A DNA stretch of 64,000 nucleotides from Saccharopolyspora erythraea NRRL 2338 (GTDB lineage: Bacteria > Actinomycetota > Actinomycetes > Mycobacteriales > Pseudonocardiaceae), in NCBI RefSeq assembly GCF_000062885.1, contig NC_009142.1:2345584-2409583 (forward strand). Reading direction: 5' to 3'. The notes beneath the pieces are model-generated. The model worked only from the letters and a program-made list of their open reading frames with translations, had not been told where the DNA came from and searched no databases. A program made the translations under genes and the position numbers. Positions 1 to 8,719 of the stretch are shown piece by piece (the first letter of the stretch is position 1; each line of letters opens with the position of its first letter).

Positions 1-1985
1 TCGATCGAGACGATCTCGCCGCTGTCCTTGGCGAAGCGGTACCACGGCTGCGCGATACCGGCCTCGACGACCACCCGGGCGCGCACGCCCCGCGGCAGCA
101 CCTGCTCGCGGTAGGCCTCGTCCTGCGCGTCGAACCACTCCACGCACGGCATCGACACCACACGGGTTGCAACGCCGTCGGCCTCCAGGGTCTTCCTGGC
201 CGCCACGGCCAGCTCGACCTCGGAACCGGTGGCGATGATCACCAGGTCGGGCTCGCCCGAGCCGGCCTCGGCCAGCACGTAGCCGCCGCGGGCCACGCCC
301 TCGGCGTCGGTGCCCTCCAGGGTCGGCACGCCCTGGCGGGTCAGCGCCAGGCCGGCGGGGCCGCTGGTGTCCTCCAGGATCGCCTTCCAGGCCGCGGCGG
401 TCTCGTTGGCGTCGGCCGGGCGGACCACCGACAGGCCGGGGATGGCGCGCAGCGAGGCGAGCTGCTCGATCGGCTGGTGGGTCGGGCCGTCCTCGCCCAG
501 GCCGATCGAGTCGTGGGTCCACACGTAGACGACCGGGGTCTTCATCAGCGCCGCGAGCCGCACCGCGGGCCGCATGTAGTCGCTGAAGATGAGGAAGGTG
601 CCGCCGTAGGGACGGGTGCCGCCGTGCAGCGCGATGCCGTTGAGGATCGAGCCCATCGCGTGCTCGCGGATGCCGAAGTGCAGCGTCCGGCCGTAGGGCT
701 GGGCGGTCCAGGTGCCGGTGGAGATCTCGGCGGGGCCGAAGGACTCCACGCCCTTCATGGTGGTGTTGTTGCTCTCGGCGAGGTCGGCCGAACCGCCCCA
801 CAGCTCGGGCAGCACGTCGGCCAGCGCCGCCAGGACCTCACCGGAGGCCTTGCGGGTGGCGACGGCCTTGCCGCCGACCTCGTAGGTGGGCAGCTTCTCC
901 TGCCAGCCCGCGGGCAGTTCGCGCTTGCTCAGGCGGTCCAGCAGCGCCTTGCGCTCCGGGTTGGCCTGCGCCCACGCCTCGAACTCGACCTGCCACTTCT
1001 CGTGGGCGGCCTTGCCGCGCTCGGCGACCTTGCGGGCGTGCTCGAGCACCTCGGGGGCGACCTCGAAGGACTGCTCCGGGTCGAAGCCCAGCGCCTGCTT
1101 GACCCCGGCGACCTCCTCGGCACCGAGCGCGGCGCCGTGGGCCTTGCCGGTGTTCATCTTGGTCGGCGCCGGGTAGCCGATCACCGTGCGCAGCACGATC
1201 AGCGTCGGGCGGCTGGTCTCGGCCTTGGCGGTCTCGATCGCCTCGAGCAGACCGGTCACGTCCTCGCCGCCGTGCACGGTCAGGACCTGCCAGCCGTAGG
1301 CCTCGTAGCGCTTGGCGGTGTCCTCCGACAGCGCGATGCGGGTGTCGTCCTCGATGGAGATCTCGTTGGCGTCGTAGATCACCGTGAGGTTGCCGAGCTG
1401 CTGGGTGCCCGCCAGCGACGACGCCTCGGAGGTCACGCCCTCCTCGATGTCGCCGTCGGAGGCGATGACGTAGATGTGGTGGTCGAAGACGCTCTCACCC
1501 GCAGCGGCTTCGGGGTCGAAGAGCCCGCGCTCGCGGCGGGAGGCCATCGCCATGCCGACCGCGGTCGCCAGGCCCTGGCCGAGCGGGCCGGTGGTGGTCT
1601 CCACGCCCGTGGTGTGGCCGTACTCGGGGTGGCCCGGGGTCTTCGAGTCCCACTTGCGCAGCGCCTTGAGGTCGTCCAGCTCCAGGCCGTAGCCGGAGAG
1701 GAAGAGCTGCACGTACAGGGTGAGGCTCGAGTGCCCGGCGGAGAGCACGAACCGGTCGCGGCCGATCCACTCGGCGTCGCTGGGGTCGTGCCTCATGACG
1801 CGCTGGAACAGCGCGTAGGCGGCGGGGGCCAGGCTCATCGCGGTGCCTGGGTGCCCGCTCCCGCAGTTCTCGACCGCGTCGGCGGCCAGCACCCGGGCCG
1901 TGTCCACGGCGCGCTGGTCCAACTCGGTCCAGTCTTCGGGGAGTCGCTTGGTGGTCAAGCGGGCAAGATCGTCGGTGACGGACAC
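1..1985 (-). CDS. tkt: Transketolase (C-terminus cut by window edge)
   Basis: Thiamine-diphosphate enzyme of the non-oxidative pentose phosphate pathway, moving two-carbon ketol units between sugar phosphates in the cytosol. The minus-strand reading starts GTG at 1985 with GGAG eight bases upstream and gives [18 protein letters not shown], then the GSGHPG motif near residue 40, the ThDP-binding region with [10 protein letters not shown], and later [13 protein letters not shown] and [15 protein letters not shown] typical of transketolases. About 661 codons are present of a usual 700, so roughly 35-40 C-terminal residues lie outside the window. It is divergent from ctaB across a ~490-bp gap. 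In many actinobacteria tkt heads a tal-zwf-opcA cluster, which would continue to the left; that is inference. Confidence 0.96.
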   Translation of the reverse strand, partial: MSVTDDLARLTTKRLPEDWTELDQRAVDTARVLAADAVENCGSGHPGTAMSLAPAAYALFQRVMRHDPSDAEWIGRDRFVLSAGHSSLTLYVQLFLSGYGLELDDLKALRKWDSKTPGHPEYGHTTGVETTTGPLGQGLATAVGMAMASRRERGLFDPEAAAGESVFDHHIYVIASDGDIEEGVTSEASSLAGTQQLGNLTVIYDANEISIEDDTRIALSEDTAKRYEAYGWQVLTVHGGEDVTGLLEAIETAKAETSRPTLIVLRTVIGYPAPTKMNTGKAHGAALGAEEVAGVKQALGFDPEQSFEVAPEVLEHARKVAERGKAAHEKWQVEFEAWAQANPERKALLDRLSKRELPAGWQEKLPTYEVGGKAVATRKASGEVLAALADVLPELWGGSADLAESNNTTMKGVESFGPAEISTGTWTAQPYGRTLHFGIREHAMGSILNGIALHGGTRPYGGTFLIFSDYMRPAVRLAALMKTPVVYVWTHDSIGLGEDGPTHQPIEQLASLRAIPGLSVVRPADANETAAAWKAILEDTSGPAGLALTRQGVPTLEGTDAEGVARGGYVLAEAGSGEPDLVIIATGSEVELAVAARKTLEADGVATRVVSMPCVEWFDAQDEAYREQVLPRGVRARVVVEAGIAQPWYRFAKDSGEIVSI

Positions 1986-2350
1986 GGACGCAGCTCCAGT
2001 TTCCCTCGGCGCGGCGAATGCGGTCGCTTGACTTGACCGATCCGAACCGCTGTTATCCCTCGTCCGACGGGCAGCCTAGTCATGTCCGATCAGGGACCTG
2101 GCGACCCGTCTGGATTGATGTCGTCTCCCGCGTCGCCGAACGTGCAGCGCAGCTCGCCCCTGCTCGCGCCCCGAACGCGGACGCGGCCGTGCGGACCCGC
2201 CGTGCGGGGAACCCGGCCGCCGTCCGTGCCGCGCCCCGCACCTGGTGCCGGCAGCGGGAACGGCGTCGAGAATACCCAGCGAGCAGCCGTGACCGGTGCC
2301 ACCGGTTCTCGCGCCGGTGGCAGGGTAGCCACCGCGTGCCACCCGATCGA

Positions 2351-2377
2351 GGCGCGCTCAGGTAGCGCGCCTACTAT
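2351..2377 (+). promoter_or_regulatory. Hairpin plus candidate -10 upstream of ctaB
   Basis: In the 490-bp tkt/ctaB gap (1986-2477) an 8-bp perfect inverted repeat, GGCGCGCT and AGCGCGCC with a 5-nt loop (2351-2371), abuts TACTAT (2372-2377), a good -10 hexamer. No convincing -35 is visible. A second 8-bp inverted repeat lies at 2298-2321. This could be the ctaB promoter with an operator, but that is inference. The rest of the gap shows no supportable gene apart from the short leader ORF at 2455. Confidence 0.35.
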
Positions 2378-2454
2378 TCATTGGGTCCGCGCCGCAGGTG
2401 CCCACTGCGCCCCCGCTCCGGCGCGAACCTCCGCCGAAGTGACCAAGGAGTTCC

Positions 2455-2481
2455 ATGCCGTCGGTGAGCGCAGCGTCGTGA
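2455..2481 (+). CDS. Possible 8-codon leader ORF overlapping ctaB start
   Basis: AAGGAG at 2445-2450 is followed four bases later by ATG at 2455 opening MPSVSAAS and stopping TGA at 2479-2481. That stop overlaps the likely ctaB GTG at 2478 in a GTGA arrangement. The best Shine-Dalgarno in the region therefore belongs to this tiny frame rather than to ctaB, which suggests translational coupling. It may equally be chance. Confidence 0.3.
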   Translation: MPSVSAAS

Positions 2482-3413
2482 CCACCGCCGTCGACGCCCC
2501 CCAGGCCCGGCACGCCCGGCGCCCCGCCGAGCTGCTGAAGGCCTACGCCGGGCTGATCAAGCCGCGCGTCATCGAGCTGCTGCTGGTGACCACGATCCCG
2601 GCCATGCTGCTGGCGGCGCGCGGCATCCCGTCGCCGTGGCTGGTGATCGCCACGCTGGTCGGCGGCACGATGGCCGCGGGCAGCGCCAACGCGCTCAACT
2701 GCGTCGCCGACGCCGACATCGACCAGGTGATGAAGCGCACGCGCGCCCGGCCGCTGGTGCGCCACACCGTGTCGAACCGGCACGCGCTGGTCTTCGGCAT
2801 CGCGCTCGGCGCGGGCTCCTTCGGCTGGCTGTGGGCGACCACGAACCTGCTGTCGGCGGTGCTGGCGGTCGCCACGATCCTGTTCTACGTCTTCGTCTAC
2901 ACGCTGGTGCTCAAGCGCCGCACGGCCCAGAACATCGTCTGGGGCGGGGCCGCGGGCTGCATGCCGGTGGTCATCGGCTGGGCCGGGGTGACCGGGCGGG
3001 TGGACTGGCCCGCGCTGGTGATGTTCGGGATCATCTTCTTCTGGACGCCGCCGCACACCTGGTCGCTGGCGATGAAGTACCGCGACGACTACGAGCGCGC
3101 CGGGGTGCCGATGCTGCCGGTGGTCGCCCGCCCGACCTACGTCTCCCGCCAGATCGTGGTGTTCACCTGGCTGATGGTGCTGTGGACGCTGCTGCTGGCC
3201 CCGGCGACCGGCTGGCTCTACACGGCGTTCGCGATTGCCGCGGGTGCCTGGTTCCTCGTCCTCGCGCACCGCCTCCACGCTCAGACCCGCCGCGGCGAGC
3301 CGACCAAGCCGCTGAAGCTGTTCCACCTGTCGAACACGTACCTGATGATCGTGTGCGTGGCGCTGGCGGTGGACTCGGCGCTGAGCCTGCCGGTGCTCGG
3401 CTGGCCGTTCTAG
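2478..3413 (+). CDS. ctaB: Protoheme IX farnesyltransferase (haem O synthase)
   Basis: Membrane UbiA-family prenyltransferase that adds a farnesyl group to haem B to make haem O, the precursor of haem A for aa3-type cytochrome oxidase. With GTG at 2478 it is 311 aa, the usual size. Visible are [18 protein letters not shown] at the N-terminus, the Asp-rich [18 protein letters not shown] motif, a second motif around [17 protein letters not shown] and several hydrophobic spans. The frame is open further upstream (an in-frame GTG at 2439 is the main alternative), but that adds non-conserved sequence. Its partner ctaA lies at 8720-9679. The end overlaps the convergent MFS gene by four bases. Confidence 0.93.
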   Translation: MTTAVDAPQARHARRPAELLKAYAGLIKPRVIELLLVTTIPAMLLAARGIPSPWLVIATLVGGTMAAGSANALNCVADADIDQVMKRTRARPLVRHTVSNRHALVFGIALGAGSFGWLWATTNLLSAVLAVATILFYVFVYTLVLKRRTAQNIVWGGAAGCMPVVIGWAGVTGRVDWPALVMFGIIFFWTPPHTWSLAMKYRDDYERAGVPMLPVVARPTYVSRQIVVFTWLMVLWTLLLAPATGWLYTAFAIAAGAWFLVLAHRLHAQTRRGEPTKPLKLFHLSNTYLMIVCVALAVDSALSLPVLGWPF

Positions 3414-4825
3414 CGCCCTTTCCGCAGCACCGCGGTCACCGCCAGCGCTGCGACGGCCGTGACTGCCGAGGCCAGCAGCATCGCGGCCTCGAAGCCGCCC
3501 GCGAGTCTCGCCGGTTCGGTGAGGTCGGTGCCGTGCACGGCGATGAACACCGCACCGCAGACCGCGACGCCGAACAGCCCGCCCAGCTGGCGGGCCTCGG
3601 TCACCAGCCCGCTGGCCAGGCCGCGCCGCTCCACCGGGGTGGTCGTGAAGGCGCCCGTGCTGGCCGGGGTGAACACCGCGGGCCGCGAGAGGCTGAACGC
3701 GAGCAGTCCGGGCACCAGCGCGAGCAGTCCGGCGCGTGGCGCGAGCATCCCCAACCAGCACAGCCCCGCGGTGGCCAGGACGAGTCCGCCCACGACCAGC
3801 TTCCACGGCCCGTGCCGGTCGGTCAGCGTTCCCGTGGTCAGCGACAGCAGCGGGGTGAAGATCCCGGCCAGCGCGAGCACCAGACCGGCGGTGAACGCGC
3901 TCTCGCCCAGTCCGTGCTGGAGGAAGAGCACCAGGTAGACGGCGTTGCCCAGGACCGCGAACTGGATGGCGAACAAAGCGACCAGCGAGGCGACCAACGC
4001 GCGGTTGCGGACCATCAGCGCGACCGGGACCAGCGGGTGCGGCGACCGCAGCTCGTACCGGACCAGCAGCCCCAGCAGCAGCACTCCGGCCAGCACCGGC
4101 ACGAGCGCCGCCCATCCCCAGTCGGTGAACTGAGCGACCCCCACGACCAGCGTCGCGAGGCCGGACGACAGCAGCACCAGCGCGCCGGCCTCGACCGGCC
4201 GCGGGTCGGGTTCGCGGGACGGAAGCAGCCAGCGGCGCCCCTGGTGGAAGGCGAACACCACGACGGGCAGGTTCATCACGAACAGCCAACGCCAGCTCGC
4301 CACCTCCAGCAGCGCTCCGGAGATCAGCGGGCCCGCAGTGAGGAACGTGGTGCCGCCGGTGGACAGCAGCCCCACGGCCCAGCCGCGGTGCCGCGCACCG
4401 ACGTCCCTGGAAGTGGCCGCCAGCGCCAGCGGCTGCATGATCGCCCCGCCGACACCCTGGGCGAACCGGGCGCCGATGAGGAAATCGAGGCCGGGTGCCG
4501 CGGCACAGGCGGCGGAGGCGAGACCGAACACGGCGAGACCGGCCAGCAGCATCCGCCTGCGGCCGAACCGGTCGGCGAGCCGCCCCGCCGCGACCATCAG
4601 CACCGAAAGCGCCAGCAGGTAGGCGGTGATCGTCCACTGCAACCGGGTCGCCGAGGCGCCGAACTCGCGCTGCAGCGCCGACAGCGCGACCGCGACCGAG
4701 GTCTGGTCGAAGAACAGCAGCATGTTGACGGTCAGCGTGCACATGAGCACGTGCCGCTGCCGCTTGTCGAGCGCTCGCCACTCGTTCGTACGGGCCACCC
4801 GACGTAGTGTCGTTGCGCTCAGCAC
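3410..4825 (-). CDS. MFS drug-efflux transporter (EmrB/QacA type)
   Basis: Proton-coupled exporter of the DHA2 (14-TM) type. The GTG at 4825 gives 471 aa; GTG at 4798 is an alternative. Typical features are [17 protein letters not shown] in helix 1, the motif-A loop [33 protein letters not shown], and [21 protein letters not shown]. The start overlaps the stop of the upstream decayed SDR frame (4819-4821), so the two were probably once co-transcribed. The substrate cannot be told from sequence. The 3' end overlaps ctaB tail to tail by four bases. Confidence 0.9.
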   Translation of the reverse strand: MLSATTLRRVARTNEWRALDKRQRHVLMCTLTVNMLLFFDQTSVAVALSALQREFGASATRLQWTITAYLLALSVLMVAAGRLADRFGRRRMLLAGLAVFGLASAACAAAPGLDFLIGARFAQGVGGAIMQPLALAATSRDVGARHRGWAVGLLSTGGTTFLTAGPLISGALLEVASWRWLFVMNLPVVVFAFHQGRRWLLPSREPDPRPVEAGALVLLSSGLATLVVGVAQFTDWGWAALVPVLAGVLLLGLLVRYELRSPHPLVPVALMVRNRALVASLVALFAIQFAVLGNAVYLVLFLQHGLGESAFTAGLVLALAGIFTPLLSLTTGTLTDRHGPWKLVVGGLVLATAGLCWLGMLAPRAGLLALVPGLLAFSLSRPAVFTPASTGAFTTTPVERRGLASGLVTEARQLGGLFGVAVCGAVFIAVHGTDLTEPARLAGGFEAAMLLASAVTAVAALAVTAVLRKGR

Positions 4826-5345
4826 ACCTCGCCGGTGGTGGCGGCGGTGGCCCTGAGCAGGTCGCGGACGAGGTCGAAGTCGATGCGGCCGGGATGGCGG
4901 TTCCACGTCGAGCTTTTCGCAGGCGTCCATGTCGACGTCGTAGCCATAGACGCCCGGCGCGCCCCGGTGCGGGTAGCGCCCCTGCCGAAGCGGGGAGTCC
5001 TCGGTGATCGGTACCGGGATGCCGCCGCCACCGGCGAGGGCCAGTTCGTACGCGCTGTACACGTGAGCACGACGATCGGCCCGTCGGGAAGGTGAGGCAG
5101 CACCGCTTCGGCGTCGGCCCTGGTCATTGCGAGGGTGTCCACGACGGCGGCGGGGGCGAACTCGCGGATCCGCTCCGCGGCGCTCGCGAAGTCCGCGCGG
5201 CCCACGTGCAGCTGCCGCACCGCGACCCGGTTCTCGGGGGTGTGCCTGCCCCGGTGCGCGACGAGCACCTCGTCGCCACGGGCGGCCAGCTCCTCGGTGA
5301 TCCTGCGGCCGATGAACAGGTTCCGCCGACGACGAGCACGCGCAT
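4819..5345 (-). pseudogene. Decayed NAD-dependent epimerase/dehydratase (SDR)
   Basis: An ATG at 5345 opens MRVLVVGGT, the Rossmann start of an extended SDR. The frame is lost near 5320 and resumes one frame over as LFIGRRITEELAARGDEVL, as if one base were missing. That frame runs to IVVLT near 5060. It then jumps again, losing about four residues, into VYSAYELALAGGGGIPVPI and on to PGVYGYDVD. A final short frame ends with TGA at 4819. The substrate-binding half expected of an epimerase is missing. At least two frameshifts and a large deletion make function implausible. The tail overlaps the MFS start. Confidence 0.75.
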
Positions 5346-5461
5346 GCCGATCACCCTCCTCGCCGCCATCACAGCACCAGGAGGGACGCCGCGTACGCGG
5401 CGTTCGCCCTGGGTGGAAGCGGCCGCCGGGGCGCCGCAGCGGCACCCCGGCGGCGCGGCGG

Positions 5462-6430
5462 TCACGGGATCAGCAGCAGCTTGCCGGTCGTGCGGCGACC
5501 TTCGAGGTCCTCGTGCGCGCGGCGGGCGTCGGCCAGCGGATAGGTGCCTCCGACGGTGATCCGCAGGGTGCCGCTGCCGATCCACTCGAACAGCTCGCCG
5601 GAACGCCAGGCCAGCTCCTCGGCGGTGAGGATGTGGTGCGCCAGGCTCGGGCGGGTCAGGAACACCGAGCCCGCGGAGTTCAGCCGCTGCGGGTCCTGCG
5701 GCGGCACCGGGCCGCTCGAGGCGCCGAAAAGCACCAGCATCCCGCGCGGCCGGAGGCTGGCCAGGCTCGCGTCGAAGGTGGACTTGCCGACACCGTCGTA
5801 GACCACGTCCACACCGCGCCCGTCGGTCAGGTCGCGGACCTCCTCGGCGACGTCGGCCTCGGTGTAGCGGATGATCTCGTCGGCACCGGCCTCGCGGGCG
5901 AGCTTCTCCTTCTCCGGCGTGGACACGGTGCCGATGACGTTGCCGCCGCGCGCCTTGACCAGCTGCGTCAGCAGCAGCCCCATGCCGCCCGCGGCGGCGT
6001 GCACCAGCGCGGAGTCGCCGGTCTTGACCGGGTAGGTCGAGGTGACCAGGTAGTGGGCGGTCATGCCCTGCAGCAGCGCGGCCGCGGCCGTCCGGTCGTC
6101 CACGCCGTCGGGCACCCGCACCAGCTTGTCGGCCGGGATCACGGCGCGCTCGGCGTATCCGCCGGGGACCATCGCCCAGGCCACGCGGTCGCCGACGGCG
6201 AAGCCGGTGACCTCCGGACCGACCTCGGCCACCGTTCCCGCGCCTTCGGACCCGGGCGTGAACGGCAGAGCCAGGTCGTAGACGCCCGAGCGCTGGTAGG
6301 TGTCGATGAAGTTGACACCCGCGGCGGCGACGTCGACCAGCACCTCACGCGGGCCCGGGCTCGGGTCCTCGATCTCGGCGAGTTCCAGGACCTCCGGCCC
6401 GCCGTTGGCCTGTACCCGGATTGCGCGCAT
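5462..6430 (-). CDS. qor: NADPH:quinone oxidoreductase (zeta-crystallin type)
   Basis: Zinc-independent medium-chain reductase that moves hydride from NADPH to quinones. The ATG at 6430 gives 322 aa, the usual length. MRAIRVQANGGPEVLELAE is the family start. PGSEGAGTVAEVGPEVTGF is the GroES-like region. VHAAAGGMGLLLTQLVKARGGNVIGTVST is the Rossmann nucleotide-binding loop, with no Cys/His zinc ligands. The last residues, GRRTTGKLLLIP, are typical of Qor. The frame stays open far upstream but only this start matches the family. Monocistronic and divergent from the 104-aa gene at 6572. Confidence 0.93.
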   Translation of the reverse strand: MRAIRVQANGGPEVLELAEIEDPSPGPREVLVDVAAAGVNFIDTYQRSGVYDLALPFTPGSEGAGTVAEVGPEVTGFAVGDRVAWAMVPGGYAERAVIPADKLVRVPDGVDDRTAAAALLQGMTAHYLVTSTYPVKTGDSALVHAAAGGMGLLLTQLVKARGGNVIGTVSTPEKEKLAREAGADEIIRYTEADVAEEVRDLTDGRGVDVVYDGVGKSTFDASLASLRPRGMLVLFGASSGPVPPQDPQRLNSAGSVFLTRPSLAHHILTAEELAWRSGELFEWIGSGTLRITVGGTYPLADARRAHEDLEGRRTTGKLLLIP

Positions 6431-6571
6431 GCCTGCCTCCTGTCGATCTGCGCCTGTTGCTCCGTGCAACCCGGCGTCTGCTCGTGATCTTCCCGTGCGG
6501 ACCGGGAGATCGCCGAGGGCTGGCTCACGAAACCGTCTCGGCCGGGCCGGGACCGCGTCTAGGATCCGGGC

Positions 6572-6886
6572 ATGACCGCACCCGAGAAGCAGGCCGAGAC
6601 CAAAGCGTCGCCCAAGGCGGTCGCGACCGCCAGCGCGTTCGTGCGCGAGCACGGCGAGTCCGGGCGCGCCGTGGTGGAGAACCTGGGCCGCGCCGGCGCC
6701 CGCGTGGTCCTGATCGGCGAGGACGGCGCGCTGGGCGATGTGATGGTGCCCGACGTCGCCACCGGTGAGGCCGTGGTGGAGGCCGTCGACGGGCTCACCG
6801 CCGCGGAGTGGGACGGCGAGACCACCGCGGCGCTGAAGATCGGTGCCGCCCACCGCAGGAAGATGGCCGGGCCGCGCGCCCGATGA
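6572..6886 (+). CDS. Conserved small protein of unknown function
   Basis: 104 aa, starting ATG at 6572. I do not recognise a family. It is soluble, Ala/Glu-rich, and has the segment GRAGARVVLIGEDGALGDVMV and a basic C-terminus (AAHRRKMAGPRAR). There are no transmembrane segments or cysteines. Its stop overlaps the ATG of the ATP-grasp gene (ATGATG at 6883-6888), so the two are translationally coupled and likely act together. Confidence 0.75.
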   Translation: MTAPEKQAETKASPKAVATASAFVREHGESGRAVVENLGRAGARVVLIGEDGALGDVMVPDVATGEAVVEAVDGLTAAEWDGETTAALKIGAAHRRKMAGPRAR

Positions 6887-7764
6887 TGCCGCGGGTACTG
6901 CTCGCGAGCTGCGCCGAGCTGCCGGAGTCCGACGGTGACGACACGCCGCTGACCGGCGCGCTCGCGGAACTGGGCGTCGACGCGGCGTGGGCGCCGTGGG
7001 ACGACCCGGCCGCGCCGTTCGCCGAGGCCGATCTCGTCGTGCTGCGCGCGACGTGGGACTACGCGCCACGCCGCGACGAGTTCCTGGCGTGGTGCGACTC
7101 GGTGCCCGCGCTGGCCAACCCGGCTCCGGTGGTGCGGTGGAACACCGACAAGTCCTACCTGGCCGAGCTCGGCGACGCCGGGGTGGGAGTGGTCCCGACC
7201 CGGCTGGTCAGGCCGGGGGAGCGCCCGGTGTGGCCGGAAGGCGACTTCGTGCTGAAGCCGGCGGTGGGCGCGGGCTCGCGCGGCGCGGCCCGCTTCGACG
7301 CCGACGACCACGACGCCGCCCGGGCGCACCTGGAGATCCTGCACGCCGACGGCGGGGTGGCGGTGCTCCAGCCCTACCAGGCGACGGTGGACGCCGAGGG
7401 CGAGACCGCGATGGTGTTCATCGGAGGCGTCTTCTCGCACGCCTTCGTCAAGGGCGCGATGCTGTCGGACTCGGCGGCGATGGACTCCTCGGGGCTGTTC
7501 GTCACCGAAGGACTGCGCCCTGCCGATGCGGACCCGGCGCTGCGCCGGGCTGCCGAGGACGCCATGGACGCGGCTTCGGCGCTGCTCAAGGTCGACCGCG
7601 CGGAGCTGCTCTACGCCCGCGTCGACCTCGTGCGCGGCGCCGACGGCAGGCCGTTGCTGCTGGAGCTGGAGCTGGCCGAGCCGTCGCTGGGCTTCCGCCA
7701 GACCGACGCCGGGGCCCGGCACCGGTTCGCCTCCGCCGTCCGCAGCGCGCTCGCCCGCCGCTGA
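6883..7764 (+). CDS. ATP-grasp domain protein (RimK-like)
   Basis: 293 aa from ATG 6883 (a second ATG follows directly). The N-terminal domain runs PRVLLASCAELPESDGDD to LVVLRATWDYAPRRDEFLAW. The ATP-grasp core has the segment DFVLKPAVGAGSRGAARF (phosphate-binding loop and Lys) and AVLQPYQATVDAEGETAMVFIGG. The C-terminal metal site is YARVDLVRGADGRPLLLELELAEPSL. Such enzymes join a carboxylate to an amine or thiol through an acyl-phosphate; the substrate here is unknown. It overlaps the 104-aa gene by four bases. Its stop TGA is also the first bases of the 31-bp minisatellite. Confidence 0.85.
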   Translation: MMPRVLLASCAELPESDGDDTPLTGALAELGVDAAWAPWDDPAAPFAEADLVVLRATWDYAPRRDEFLAWCDSVPALANPAPVVRWNTDKSYLAELGDAGVGVVPTRLVRPGERPVWPEGDFVLKPAVGAGSRGAARFDADDHDAARAHLEILHADGGVAVLQPYQATVDAEGETAMVFIGGVFSHAFVKGAMLSDSAAMDSSGLFVTEGLRPADADPALRRAAEDAMDAASALLKVDRAELLYARVDLVRGADGRPLLLELELAEPSLGFRQTDAGARHRFASAVRSALARR

Positions 7765-8030
7765 GCTACCTGTGCCGTCGGATGCCAGGCGTTGAGCCAC
7801 CCGCGCCGTCGGATGGGCGCCGCTGATGCCCGTGCCGTCGGATGGGCGCCGCTGATGCCCGTGCCTTCGGACGCCCGCCGTCGAGTCCCCGTGCCGCCGG
7901 GGACCCGCCGTCGAGCCACCCGTGCCGTCGGGCACCCGCCGCTGATCGCCCGCACCCGGGCGCCCGTCGCTGAGTCGCCGCGCCGTCGGACACCGGGCGC
8001 TGAGCCGCCCGGGCCGTCGGGACCCGCTGC
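7762..8030. repeat. Imperfect ~31-bp tandem repeat (nine units)
   Basis: Nine head-to-tail units begin at 7762, 7793, 7824, 7853, 7882, 7912, 7943, 7971 and 8001 and are 28-31 bp long. A typical unit starts TGAGCCACCCG, continues TGCCGTCGGATG and ends GCGCCGC. Units 2-4 are the most alike. The first unit starts with the stop codon of the ATP-grasp gene. The array creates long but meaningless frames on the other strand. It lacks the fixed repeats and unique spacers of CRISPR. Confidence 0.85.
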
Positions 8031-8147
8031 TGACCTGGTCGGCCGTCTCCTCCGCTGCGCGGGACCGGCCCCTCCACCCGATCGCCACCGACTTGCGGCG
8101 TTCGGGTGCTGGCATCGCCGTTCGCCTTCGCCTATCTTTTCAGCGAA

Positions 8148-8157
8148 GACTAAAGTC
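8148..8157. promoter_or_regulatory. Palindrome upstream of GbsR-type regulator
   Basis: GACTAAAGTC is a near-perfect dyad about 50 bp before the regulator start, in a locally A/T-richer stretch. It may be the autoregulatory operator of the regulator; this is inference from position. Confidence 0.3.
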
Positions 8158-8205
8158 GATCTCAGGGCGCGGCGCCGCGCCTGGCACGGACCCTGGAGGG
8201 CGAGC

Positions 8206-8700
8206 GTGGCCGAGTACGAGCACCGCACCGACCGCCCGGCGATGCCGGAGTGGATCGAGCAGATGGCGGCGCACTTCGAGGCGACCGAGGCGATGCCGCT
8301 GATCGCCGGGCGCATCCTGGCGTTCCTGCTGATCTGCGACCCGCCGGAGCGCACCGCGGCCGAGCTGTCCCACGCGCTCAGCGCCAGCACCGGCTCGGTG
8401 AGCACCAACGTCCGGCTCCTGCTGCGGCTGGGCATCATCTCCAAGACCACCCGCCAGGGCCGCGAGGCCGCGCTGTACCGGGTGGAGGAGGACCGCTGGC
8501 CGCAGCTCGTGCGCCACCGCATGCAGCGCGTGACCGAGCTGGAACAGCTCACCGAGTCGGGCCTTCGGATGTTCAGCGGTCAGGGCGAACGCGCGCGACG
8601 GCTGCGCACCGTCCACGAGTTCTACCGGTGGCTCTCCGCGGAGATGCCCGAGCTGTGGCGGCGCTGGGAGCGCGAGGGCAAGGGCAGGCTGCGCTTCTGA
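8206..8700 (+). CDS. GbsR/MarR-family transcriptional regulator
   Basis: 164 aa from GTG 8206, with GGAGG about eight bases upstream. The winged helix-turn-helix spans roughly residues 28-85: IAGRILAFLLICDPPERTAAELSHALSAS, then the recognition helix GSVSTNVRLLLRLGIISKTT, then the wing with GREAALYRVEEDRW. The C-terminus is a helical dimerisation tail ending EMPELWRRWEREGKGRLRF. GbsR-like proteins usually repress neighbouring transporter or osmolyte genes, but no such gene is adjacent: it sits alone between the minisatellite and the convergent ctaA. Confidence 0.85.
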   Translation: MAEYEHRTDRPAMPEWIEQMAAHFEATEAMPLIAGRILAFLLICDPPERTAAELSHALSASTGSVSTNVRLLLRLGIISKTTRQGREAALYRVEEDRWPQLVRHRMQRVTELEQLTESGLRMFSGQGERARRLRTVHEFYRWLSAEMPELWRRWEREGKGRLRF

Positions 8701-8704
8701 CGCG

Positions 8705-8719
8705 CTCCCGGAGCGGGAG
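8705..8719. terminator. Hairpin between convergent regulator and ctaA
   Basis: CTCCCG and CGGGAG with a 3-nt loop lie exactly between the two convergent stop codons. There is no T-tract, so termination in both directions is only probable. Confidence 0.45.

Noticed and set aside
477-2036. 519-codon plus-strand open frame
   Set aside because: It is antisense to transketolase, low-complexity, and matches no family; a GC-skew shadow.
2636-4807. 723-codon plus-strand frame across ctaB and the MFS gene
   Set aside because: It overlaps two real genes in other frames and has a repetitive Gln/Arg/His composition typical of shadows.
7762-8030. Possible CRISPR array
   Set aside because: Units are contiguous and imperfect, with no spacers of constant length and no cas genes nearby.
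7611-8552. Long minus-strand frames over the 31-bp repeats
   Set aside because: They owe their length to the tandem repeat having no stops in that frame; the peptides only repeat the unit.
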